Source: Patiria miniata
Taxonomy: Eukaryota; Echinodermata; Asteroidea; Valvatida; Asterinidae
Reading direction: 5' to 3'
NCBI RefSeq assembly: GCF_015706575.1
Contig: NW_024037056.1
Location: forward strand, 16,233,405 to 16,297,404
Length of the DNA stretch: 64,000 nucleotides
Made by a program: the position numbers and the translations under genes
Shown here: positions 1-10,800 of the stretch, in pieces
How positions within the stretch are numbered: the first letter of the stretch is position 1
How the letters are laid out: each line of letters begins with the position of its first letter
The notes under the pieces: model-generated
What the model was told of the DNA's origin: nothing
The model's database searches: none
Seen by the model: the letters and a program-made list of their open reading frames with translations, nothing else

Positions 1-1090
1 TTTGCATAGAAAGGTCTTCCCCAAATCCAGAACTTTTTTAGTTTCCTTGATTTTTGGTCGAAAAAAGACAAAAAATATCCGGTCTGAATTAACAATGTAT
101 GAAATACGCCAACCTTTAATTTGAGAGTGTCTCTAGATTTTATTTGGTTAAGTCTGATTTTTTTAGGTTTTTTTTTTTTAGTTTCTTTTACTGTTTCCAC
201 CAGTTAAGGTCTTTTCAGTAATTGGCGTCATTAAAAATTTTTTTCAAAGAATAATATTAATCCACAAACAGAGTAAAGTATTCTAAGACTAATATCACTT
301 CTTCAAACTACAACTACAATGTATATCTATTTTGGAAATTCTCCAAGAAAATTCCAGTAAATTGAAATATTTTGATTTGAATATCAAACGTGAATTTTGA
401 TTGCAGCTGCAATGAGTTTGTGACTTTTTTTTTTAGAAATACATGTATAGCAAAAAGTGGTTTCAATTGAAAAATGTTCCTAGTGTGTTGAGAGTTCGCA
501 CTGAGAAAAGTTAAATATTTTTTTAATTTTTATTTTCAGTTTGTCCCGTTACAAAGTTTGTAATTTCTTGGTGTTGAGATTGGAATTTATTCCAGAACAT
601 GAAATGAATAAAATGCCAATGAGAAGATTCATTGAGAACTAATGCAACTGAGTAGTTGTTAGCGTGTCATTTTGTTCTTAGAAGTCACTTAGGGAAGAAT
701 TCTGTGCGTGGACATCTCTTATTTTTCCCTGCAGTGACCTGTTAGCCATCAGAAAGCGATAAACATGTTCTAAAACGTCGAATTTAGCAGGGAAAATATT
801 AAAGCATTTACTGAGAAAACACTTGGAATTTTTCAGACCAGTCACATAGGGTTTGTACACAGGGTGTCAAGTGATGCCCAGGTATGGAACACTTTCCGTG
901 ACTTGATTTGAAAAGTTGCACCATAAATACCAAAATTCCTTTTTTTTTTTAATTGGCCTATTTTTTAGATGATGGACAACCTAAGTAGACATAAAAATGC
1001 ATTATACTTATTTTTTGTACAATTTTGACAACAATTTGGTCAATAATTTTTGATTATTTCAAACTCAGAGAAAAGAAGGAACAGCAACAA
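1..1090. other. AT-rich non-coding stretch
   Basis: No gene is supported. Short open frames lack recognisable domains or splice context. The stretch lies beyond the probable 3' end of the ZNF706-like gene and is rich in poly-T runs. Confidence 0.6.
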
Positions 1091-1094
1091 ACCA

Positions 1095-2029
1095 GCCAAT
1101 TAATATAAACGTTCTTTTATTTCCAATGTAAAATAATGTAACATGGTCAATCATGGTTATATATCCGTCACTAAACTAAACCTGGGGGCCAGCCAAAAAA
1201 TACGTAACAACATCAAAGAAAAAGTCAACAGATTTGCAGTTTCGTCTCGATCTTAATTACGCTGTGCTTGAAATAAAAATGCACCAAAAACAATAGAATA
1301 ATATTATAAAACTTGTTACATTGTAGAATACACACACTGACCATCATTGTGTTCTCTTCGATCCAGTCAAACATGTACATACATTCATACAGTCGTGAAT
1401 TTCTATACGCCTGAGGACAATGCTTTGTGTTTCTCTTTGTCCCTGTAATATAACACTCTCCCATAGACGAAGCACATAACTCTAGGATCGATGACCAAAA
1501 AGCCGTGATCTGATTGGTCAATGGGCACTGTTTGATTGACAGGCAGGGCGAGTCCATTGGCCTACTGATCACATATTTGGTCACCTGACCAAAAGTTGTG
1601 ATCTCATTGGTCAATGCGCACTGTTTGATTAACAGGCAGGGCGGGTCCAATGGCCCACTGATCACATCTTTGGTCACCTGACCAAAAGTCATGATCTCAT
1701 TGGTCAATGCGAACTGTTTGATTGACAGGCAGGGCGGGTCCATTGGCCTACTGATCACATATTTGGTCACCTGACCAAAAGCTGTGATCTCATTGGTCAA
1801 TGCGCACTGTTTGATTGACAGGCAGGGCAGGTCCATTGGCCCACTGATCACATCTTTGGTCACCTGACCAAAAGCTGTAATCTTATTGGTCAATGCGCAC
1901 TGTTTGATTAACAGGCAGGGCGGGTCCACTGGCCCACTGATCACATCTTGTGTTTTGGAAGTTTGATGCACTAGCTGTAAGTACACTTACTGTTGTTGCT
2001 TTTGCTGTTGTATCTAGGAATGCCTGTCA
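1095..2029 (-). other. Probable 3' UTR of the ZNF706-like gene
   Basis: The minus strand downstream of the ZNF706-like stop codon reaches an AATAAA signal (TTTATT on plus at about 1114-1119) with no better signal before it. If that signal is used, the 3' UTR is about 0.9 kb and contains a five-unit 93-bp minisatellite. The UTR boundary is inferred. Confidence 0.4.
1490..1955. repeat. 93-bp minisatellite, five units
   Basis: Units start with GACCAAAAG at about 1493, 1587, 1680, 1773 and 1866, a spacing of 93 bp. Each contains CATTGGTCAA and GGCAGGGCGGGTCC blocks. Because 93 is a multiple of three, the minus strand stays open as a 31-residue repeat through the array. There is no sign that this is translated. 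Confidence 0.9.
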
Positions 2030-2456
2030 TCACGCGCTGGCGGTCTGCAGTTCAGCAGGCAGGGGGCTCTTGGGGTGCTTACTCTCGAAGTGTTGCTTGT
2101 AGGTCTTGGGATCCGGCATTTGACTCTGTGAAATTTAGAAGCATTATGATTGAAAGTTAGAACAGTAGTAAAAACTAGTATCATTAGAAGAAGATTAATA
2201 AAATGATTACGATGATGAAGGTGGTTAGAAGGGACAGTGATCCCGGGCGAGTAGTCAATTTTCAGTTCAAGTACTTGCAGCAGATAATCTCCTGATGCAT
2301 TTTGACCATTTTAACTGGTGCCCTTACTTTGCAGACGGTGCATGTGTAGGTGAGTGCCTTGGCGGCTGAAGCCTTTTGACTGGTCCCCTTCTTCAGTTTG
2401 GCCATTTTCTCGGCGTTCTTCTGCTGGGATTGGATCTTCTGTTGGCCGCGCGCCAT
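2030..2456 (-). CDS. ZNF706: ZNF706-like small C2H2 zinc-finger protein
   Basis: Two coding exons, 2328-2456 and 2030-2125, join in phase 0 to give 74 aa; human ZNF706 has 76. The N-terminus begins MARGQQKIQSQQKNAEK, almost identical to vertebrate ZNF706 and part of the basic 4F5/SERF-like segment of this family. The second exon supplies SQMPDPKTYKQHFESKH. The single finger is C39-x2-C42-x12-H55-x4-H60 and is split by the intron between K43 and S44. The donor is AAA|GTAAGG and the acceptor TTTCACAG. A further acceptor (TTCTTCACAG, exon edge 2496) lies upstream of the ATG, so at least one non-coding exon lies at higher coordinates. Vertebrate ZNF706 has been linked to translation and stem-cell state; the function here is by homology only. 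The gene is divergent from RCC1L. Confidence 0.95.
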
Positions 2457-2574
2457 GTTGGTTGATCACGATCAGAAACACGAGGGCTTGGTAAAGCTGT
2501 GAAGAAGAAAAAGCATTACAATTTTAAAAGAATACTTCAATTGTCAAATTCGTGTTTATGACCAGGTGCAGTTT

Positions 2575-2626
2575 TAGGTGGGGTGGAGGTGGGACTGGAG
2601 GTGGGGCTGGGGAATTCGGAGGGAGG
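2575..2626. repeat. G-rich run, possible G-quadruplex
   Basis: Repeated GGTGGGG/GGAGGTGGG blocks on the plus strand inside the presumed 5' UTR intron of the ZNF706-like gene. Whether it folds is unknown. Confidence 0.4.
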
Positions 2627-2639
2627 CTAATCGCGCGAT

Positions 2640-2735
2640 AGTGGCTCGAACTTGGGATCTGACATGGTCAATTTACGAGTCAGGTGCGCGTGCACTGCGC
2701 TATCCACTCAGACACACGTGCTCCTTGAACGATGA
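2640..2735 (-). repeat. tRNA-like SINE head or tRNA pseudogene
   Basis: The minus strand reads a box A-like segment (TGAGTGGATAGCG) and about 50 nt further a box B-like segment (AAGTTCGAGCC), with tRNA-like spacing. The arms do not pair well enough for a functional tRNA. Confidence 0.55.
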
Positions 2736-2739
2736 TGGT

Positions 2740-3960
2740 GATTTGTAGTTGTACTTGTAGGCCTTCTCATATATGCGTCAAAGAGGGCGCTGTTCGATCT
2801 GCCGGCTTAATATAGTTTACTAAAATAAAGCCGGTGCCGGCCAAATATCCATTTGAACATGTGGAAAGACTGGGCATAGCCATTGTGACGTGAATGGCTG
2901 ACTTGAGACAGGACATGCAGAAAAAAAAAGTGGCGATCGTGTAGTGTAACGTTCACGTTAGGGCCCCTGTTTTGTTTCAATCAAATGAGAGTCAAGAGTG
3001 TTTTTTATAATTCAAAAATTATGTTTTCAACCTAAAGCAGACTTCTCACAATTTTTTAATGACAACTTTTTGTAATTTTTGAACAGATTCTTAAGCGCTG
3101 AGTAGAAATTACGATATTCCTCCGGCGTCACGGTTTATGGTTGGTGCCGTCCGATTCAGCGCGCCTTGCACGCTCACGGTACATCGCACGTTGTCGCCAT
3201 CTTTATTTTTGTACTTCTGTCGTCGTCATTGTGCCATTTTATCCCCAAACTTCTCTCAAAAAATTAAAACCCTGCCCTTTATCTATGACATACCATATGT
3301 TCTTAATGTCGCCAACTAGTTTGGTAGGTCAAATAATGGATTTTGTTCCCTTTACTAGGAATCGGGCCCGTAGATACACGATCGCCCAAAAAGTGACCGG
3401 AAATCTTGCACAACGTCATGAACGTCAATGCAAATTTGGCGTTGCAATTTTTAATGGACAAAAAAAAATGCGTTTGCAATTGAAAATAACAAAGCACTGA
3501 CCGATAGATGTCAAAGTTAACATTTAAAGAAATTCTGCAGTCAGTTAATTATGTATAAAAACTTACTTGAATCAAAAACTTGGTATCTTTTTCTTCAGCA
3601 AAACATAAAATCGCAAGAAAGCACAGCGCCAGCGATCAATCCGCCATTCGCTGATTTCGCTAATCCGGTACGGTGGCCTATATCGGCTGTGGTTTGGAAC
3701 TCCAAACAATGTGCATTGTCAAAATTGTTCATCGGGTAATGAATACAATAACACAGAAAAAAATTCAAATTACGTAAATATAATTATAGGCCTATATTTT
3801 GTGATCATTTCACTTCCAACTCAAATGTTTCTTAGCTACGTAAGTTAAGAAAAAACCCACTTTATAATTACCATTTTGCTGGGGCTGTGTCCTCTCTTGG
3901 CATACGTAGAATACGATTCAAAAGCGCGCCACCATGAGACAAGACGGATAAGCACGTGCA
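2740..3960. promoter_or_regulatory. Intergenic head-to-head region between ZNF706-like and RCC1L
   Basis: This interval lies between two divergently transcribed genes and should hold at least the ZNF706-like promoter and its first non-coding exon. A minus-strand donor candidate CAA|GTAAGT lies near 3565. The first exon could not be fixed. Open frames here overlap on both strands and have no family signature. Confidence 0.35.
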
Positions 3961-3971
3961 GTGCTAAATTT

Positions 3972-4045
3972 TATAAAACTGAGATATGTCAGTGTGTTGA
4001 GCGTTCAGTTGTTGGTTCTTTTCTAAATTCAGGTTTTGTGTTAAG
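3972..4045 (+). promoter_or_regulatory. Candidate RCC1L core promoter and non-coding exon 1
   Basis: TATAAAA at 3972-3978 is followed about 70 nt later by a strong donor, TTAAG|GTAAGC (exon end 4045). A matching acceptor, TTTCTTTTTCAG, ends at 4532. Exon 1 would then be about 4003-4045 and the coding exon would begin at 4533. This is inferred from spacing and splice strength. Confidence 0.45.
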
Positions 4046-4346
4046 GTAAGCTTCAAAACCGAAAGTAAAGTTGAAACAGTCTGTTTATCAAGGGGAAAAG
4101 TGCAAGTTACCTAAATGTTGTCATTAAAATCTTGTTTCACAACATGTTAATTACGGCCGGCTGTGCTGCGAATTAGAAAAGTAATTCCATTTTTTTTTTG
4201 ATAGTGGATATTTTGCCGGAGGTAATGACGGCAAACTAACGATTACTAAAGGTTTGCCGGCGGCAATCCATATCAACAGAGGGCGCTGTACTCTTGAAAA
4301 TAGGGCTGAATTATAAGATGTATTAAATTCCCACCAAAAGTTGTGT

Positions 4347-4421
4347 AGCACGGTTGGTGTAATGGTTAAGCAAAGGCTCTAGTAAGCGGGATGACTCACG
4401 TTCGATTCCGACCGCACCACA
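4347..4421 (+). repeat. tRNA-like sequence, decayed
   Basis: Box A-like TTGGTGTAATGG and box B-like GTTCGATTCC occur at tRNA spacing, and the outer ends are partly complementary. The T-arm stem does not pair, so a functional tRNA is unlikely. It lies in the proposed first RCC1L intron. Confidence 0.5.
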
Positions 4422-4820
4422 TTTTAAAGTTTTTTTTCTCATCCCCAAATAAATATGAATATTCTTCTTTTATTATTTTAACATGTCTCAAACATTTTTT
4501 GCAGAGTAGGCCTATTACATTTTCTTTTTCAGATTTGTGGCTCTGGAGTCGGATCAAACATAATCAAGATTTTCTATCTATGAGTAGGACTACAAGGCAG
4601 GATTCTTCATGGTCGGCTGGCACATCTTCAAGTTCAACTCTTGACCTACATTGACAACTTCCCACTTAAGAACTTGAAGGATGAAAGTTAATTGACGAGT
4701 CTTCAAAATTTCAGTTGTCGAGCTGATTGTGTTATTGAAAGAACAGCCCACAAGAAGAAATGACAAATTGAAAAAAAAACCTGAAATGCACCATTTATAA
4801 GTTAAAAATTTCAAACCAAC

Positions 4821-7800
4821 ATGAGTGCCTGTCAATTCGTGAAATTCTGGCAAACATGGCAAACTGCTCCAAAAGTCTCAGTGAAGAAATTTTTGGGGAG
4901 TCTGAAGCCCATTCAGCATGTATTTGCTGCTAGGACTGGCAGTTGCAAGCTTTATGTCACCAACTACGTGACCAAAATCCCTTGCCGGAAGAGTTTGGTC
5001 AACTATGGTTGCAGGACTGCCGTCACGGCAATAAGAACAACACCAAGTTGTAATTTCTCAACTTCAGCAGTATCTTCGTCGAAGATTTCTACTCCGTCCT
5101 CGTTACCACCGTCCTCCGAGGCGCAACGGAGACAGGAAGAGGCGAGTGACATGGCAACGACTCAACTCGTCGGCAAACACAGGAGACGTCAGGATCGAGT
5201 ATACGTCTGGGGGCTGTCATACACCGGCGCGCTGGGAATTCCAAGTTTCGTCAAGCCGAAACAGAAAGGGAAAGATCGTAAGCCTAGAAGGAAGTACCAG
5301 TCTTCCCCGTACTTGCTTCAGCAAAATGAAAAGGTGAAATATTGTTGTCAAAAGGGTGCAACCTAAGGGTGCAACCTAGTAGGTTTTTAGACTGCACAAT
5401 GCTGAAACCAATAAAATCTAAGTAATTGACTTATGATTGACTTGTGATCAACTTGTGAATGACTTGGAACAGACTTGTGATTGACTTATGATCGACTTGT
5501 GATTTACTTGTGATTGGCCTGTGATGAAATTGAGAGTGAGTTGTAATTGAATTGTGATTTGATTTGTTGTTGACTTGTGATTGACTTGTGATTGACTTGT
5601 GATTGACTTGTGATTGACTTCAGATTGACTTGTGATTGACTTGTGATTGACTTGTGCTTGACTTCAGATTGACTTGTGATTGAGTTAAGATTGACTTCAG
5701 ATTGACTTGAGATTGACTTGGGATTGACTTGGGATTGAGTAAAGATTGAGTTAAGATTGACCTTTGATTGACTTGTGACTGACTTGTGATGGACTTGCGA
5801 TGGACTTGTAGTTGACTTGCAATTGACAGTCGGTTGACTCGTGATTGACTTGTGATTGACTTGAGGTTGACTTGTGATTGACTTGTGATTGACTTGCAAT
5901 TAACTGTGATTGTGTCGTAATTGACTTGTGATTTCATTTGTGATTTACTTTTGATTGACTTGGGGCTGACAGTGATCGACTTATGATTGACTTGTGATTT
6001 GATTTGTTATTGACTAGTGTTTGACTTGTGGTTGACTTGTGATTAACGTGATCTGGTCATTTCATTTTCAGATTACCTCCATTGCGTGTGGATACGGCTT
6101 CACCCTGCTAGCGAGCAACACACTACAAACCACCAAAGTCTGGGGAACCGGTATCAACACGGACTCACAGCTTGGGTTCCAGCCCAGAAGCATAGAGAAA
6201 GGTACTGGTGAGAAAGTTTGCTTTAAATTCCTTGGGCAATAGAATATGGAGATATTGTATTACCCTCAAGCCACATACAAATTATGGGGCTACGGCTAAA
6301 AATAATGCACAGGTCTATGGGAAGTCACTGCAGCCGCTTCCAAAGCCAAGTAATAAGCCATTTGCAAGTAACGTCTACCCTTTGGAATTTACATTTCAAA
6401 AACATCTGGTACACTGACTTGCTCAGAATGCTTGGCACATTTTTACTTTGAATTCTTCAGACCAAAGACGCTGTTGCTAATCACACGATTCAGGGCAAGC
6501 TCTTGCATAGTTACGTAAGAGACGCTCAGCACCAATACATTGTTCACAATGGGTGAGAATGGCACAAAGACACCAGACCATGCCGGAGCGAATCACGTGA
6601 TATAGTAACAGTGTCTTTGGTCGGGAGAATGCAAAGTTAAAACGTGCAAAGCATTGGATTAAGTCAGCGTTCCACATTTTAATCAAATTTAACTCGCAAA
6701 TGCCTTATTCAGACATGGCAAAGCATCTAAGACATTCGCAAGCTGAAGAAACCATAGAAAGAAGACAGGGAAGAAATTACATTTTTTAGAGGTGGGAGGA
6801 AAACCTCAGAAGAATATTCTGGAGAAAACCAGAAATTTTAATCAAATTTAACTCGCAAATGCCTTATTCAGACATGGCAAAGCATCTCAGACATTCGCAA
6901 GCTGAAGAAACCATAGAGAGAAGACAAAGAAGAAATTAGATTTTTAGAGGTGGGAGGAAAACCCCAGAAGAATATTCTGGAGAAAACCAGAAATTTAAAT
7001 CCAATTTAACTCGCAAATGCCTTATTCAGACATGGCAAAGCATCTTAGACATTCGCAAGCTGAAGAAACCATAGAGAGAAGACAAAGAAGAAATTAGATT
7101 TTTAGAGGTGGGAGGAAAACCCCAGAAGAATATTCTGGAGAAAACCAGAAATTTAAATCCAATTTAACTCGCAAATGCCTTATTCAGACATGGCAAAGCA
7201 TCTTAGACATTCGCAAGCTGGAGAAACCATAGAGAGAAGACAGAGAAGAAATTGCATTTTTAGAGGTGGGAGGAAAACCCCAGAAGAATATTCTGGAGAA
7301 AACCCCACGGAATCAGGTAGGGACTGAAAACCCAATCCACGTGTGGAACAGGGCAGGAATCGAACCCGGGCCACAGCGATGGAAGGCGAGGAAAGAACCA
7401 CTTCACCAATTAACCTAACTCCTTGTTTTATTTTGTTGCTAATTTTAGAGGAAGGTATGGATTATATACTGGCCCCTGTTCCCATCGATCTGCCGCTGAC
7501 CAGACCGCGAGCAACCAGAGTCGCCCAGGTGTCGTGTGGGAGGGCCCACTCACTCATACTCACCGACAACGAAGGAGGTAGCTGGAAGGGTCAATTCAGA
7601 AAGGGCAGAGGGAATTTTGTCAATTTTTGATAAAAAATTAAAAACAAACAATTTAAAAAGATAGTCTGTTGTGTTTTTTATACGGCAGAGGAAGGGGAAA
7701 ACAAGATTACGAGTGCCTACTCATCAAGCAGTACCTGATTATGTTAAATGACTCACTCACTTACTCATCAAGTTGGTCAGTGACTCGCTCAGTAAGAGAA

Positions 7801-10800
7801 CGCTAGGTTGGTTCCTCCGGGCCCAGCAATAGGTTTCTCTCAAATGACGTCACTTCCTACTGATTGCCACCTGCATTGGCATTTCGGGCGTCAATTGTTT
7901 TGACGCGCATCGGCTGCACCGTATTTCGAAGAATTTTTTAGCGACACGCGCACGTGTTTAGAACATTTTGCACACTGCGCGCACACGCACCTGATGGCGT
8001 TGAATACGCAGTTGTAATTTTCCTACGAAGAGGAGGTCCTATGAGAGAGATCTATACATTTTTTAAGATTTAAGAACCATCGCAGTCCGGCAGTGAGTAC
8101 AATAGTACTGTTTCAAATGTTGTTGAAACCAGTAGAAGGGCGGATCCAAAACCAAAGTTTCCGGGGGGGGGGGGGGGGGGGGGGCTAGAGGGCAAGTATT
8201 TTTTTCCAAGAAGGAGAAAGGGATTAAGTATTGAGTATCGTGTGTTATTTCCACATTGTAATATTAAAACTAAAGGGTATGTGTAGCTGATGGCTTGCGA
8301 GGGCGATACGCACCGTTTTAATTAATTTCCTGAAAATTTAAGACAAAAAGGTGTCTTCACTCCTCCGATTAAAAAAACTTGTTGGGGGGGGGGGGGGTAG
8401 CTGCCATGGCCCCTTTTGCCCCCCTCCTGGAGTCGCCAGTGAACTAGTATTGAAAGAAAAATGGAAACTGATTACATACTTTTATCTTCCTTTTCCTATC
8501 CCTTGTGCTAACATCCATGTTGTTCTTTACATTGTTGTAAGAAAAATGTACTTTTTTGTTTAGTTTTTAGTTTAGGAAACAATGCCCACGGACAGTGCGG
8601 AAGAACCATCATTGAGACTGAGAACTACAGATCCAACGCAGTCATTCATAACATCAAAGGAATCGAAGGAACAGTGACGCAGGTAATGCTGAAAAACTTG
8701 TGTTGGAGTTTCTTTATCCTTAACCCTTCAAATTCCAACAGAATCCATGAGGTGTTTTTTAAAAGGATTTTGAAGGAACAGTGACACGGGTAATGCTGAA
8801 AAACTTGTGTTGGAGTTTCTTTATCCTTAACCCTTCAGATTCCAACAAAATCCATGAGGTGTTTTTAGAGGATTTTGTTGGACTGATCTGGAGCATCCCA
8901 TAGGCGTTTTTACAATAAATTTGCTTGATGCCCTATGAAAGTGAATTGCGAAGAATGTGTTATTTGTTTCCTACGCAGTGGTGGATTTTGGAGGATTCAG
9001 GAATGCTCACAGCAAAAATTCATGGGGAGTCAAAGTTAGCATAGTGCTTGTTAATTCTTTGGCATCTCTAACATATTCAGGCTAATATTTTACCCAAAAT
9101 TGGTAAAACTATATTTTCACAACTTTTGCAATCAAATTCCACATTCCCGTCATGTGTTTATTTTCATTAGCCATTTGAGATATTTTGTACTGAATTTTTT
9201 TCGTTATCGTAGGTTGAGTGCGGTCACGACCATAGCCTTTTCCTGACAGAAGAGGGCGCTGTTTACAGCTGCGGCTGGGGCGCAGACGGCCAGACTGGTA
9301 AGAACGTGATTATTAGAATGTTCATAGTGATTATACTTAAGTATTGGATGCCTCACATGATTTTTACTACCCCTGATTGATGAGATTATACTCATTTCTG
9401 GCTCAGACCGTAACCGATCACTTGGCTAATGCCAGGAATAACATGCACACCTATGGAAGCCACTGGCTAGCGGCTACAACCACTTCCCATAGCCTCGTGT
9501 GTTATCTCCAGCCGTAGCCATATGTGATTTGGACACGGCTTCAACTGTTAAATTTTCTTTCCTTCAACAAGGACTGGGTCACTACGAGAGCGTTGACCAT
9601 CCAGTGCCACTTGAGGGCGACATTAAAGGAGAGAAAATCATCAAAATATCTACATTTGCTGACTGCTGCCTTGCAGTGTCTGGTGAGATTTGAAAAATTG
9701 TTGAAGGTTTATGGTAACACCATGAAAAGATATCTTTGTTGGGGATATATGTCTTTTTAAAGTACAGGATTATTAATTTATAATAATTATGATAATGTAG
9801 TGCTTATATGGGCTCCGTGCCCCGACGAAAGAGGGCGCCCTTTTACATAGCAACGACGTCCCATGGGCGGGACATTTCGCTGGTTAGTGACGCGCACCGT
9901 TCCTTGTGTGTGACGCACGTACACCAGGGGATTTGTGCTATGTACACGCAGTGGCCGCGCTTCGCGGCAAATGAATTGCAGTCAGGCAAGATGGCGTTGG
10001 TTGGTCACCCCCAACTGTACTCTCTTTGCCGGTGAGAGGGTACTTGTGAACGGAGCGGCTAGCACTCAGTAGTAGAGTCTCAAAGTACTGCATAATATTA
10101 CCCCCGTTCATTTATTAGGCACGGCAACCAGTTTTCTATAGCAGCTCGAGATCAGCACAGTCTGGTCTCTACCCTCACAGATACTAATTCGTACTCCTGA
10201 ATTGAGATAGGCAATTGTTGCAAAGTGTCTTGCCCAAGAACACAAACATCACGTTCTTGTCAAAGATTAAACCCACATACCATTGCACATGTATAGTGTA
10301 AAGGGAATAAACATCATTTGCTTTTGGTTGGATTTAGGGGGTTAGAATTTTATAGCAAATATTGTTACACTAACTTGTTTGAAGTTTTGTGTTCGTAGAT
10401 GATGGAAAACCAAGAAAAACAATCATGTTCCTGTGGTCTGGTTCCCTGACCCCACTCAAACTGAAATTTATAGACATCATGAAATTGTAAGGTCAGGGAA
10501 CCAGTCTAGCTGGCTTATACCCATTCAAAGCTGTGTAATCGATTGTGCACAAACAAATATGGACAAATTATGTTAATGCCATGGTCAGCCGACCAGCGTT
10601 GGAAATTGATACAAAAATACCACTTTTCTTGAAAATAACAACACACGTGGTGCCACGGTTTTATAGGATGCTTTAGACTGTCATTCAGTCCAGTAAGGTA
10701 TGTCATAATAATTTGGTAGTTTTCTTTTTTGATGTTTGCAAATGTTGTATATCCCCTTTAAAATCCCTTTCTTAAATTGAAATTGTGGATTTTAAATTTT

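Noticed and set aside
1490-1955. CRISPR-like array
   Set aside because: The units are near-identical over their whole length with no unique spacers, and the genome is eukaryotic.
1225-1986. 253-codon minus-strand open frame
   Set aside because: It is kept open by a 93-bp tandem repeat (a multiple of three). It has no domain and lies in the likely 3' UTR of the ZNF706-like gene.
4347-4421. Functional tRNA gene
   Set aside because: Boxes A and B are present but the T-arm does not pair, so it is kept only as a tRNA-like relic.
5504-5937. Minus-strand open frames with S/Q/N/K-rich repeats
   Set aside because: They are translations of the TGATTGACTTG minisatellite in an RCC1L intron.
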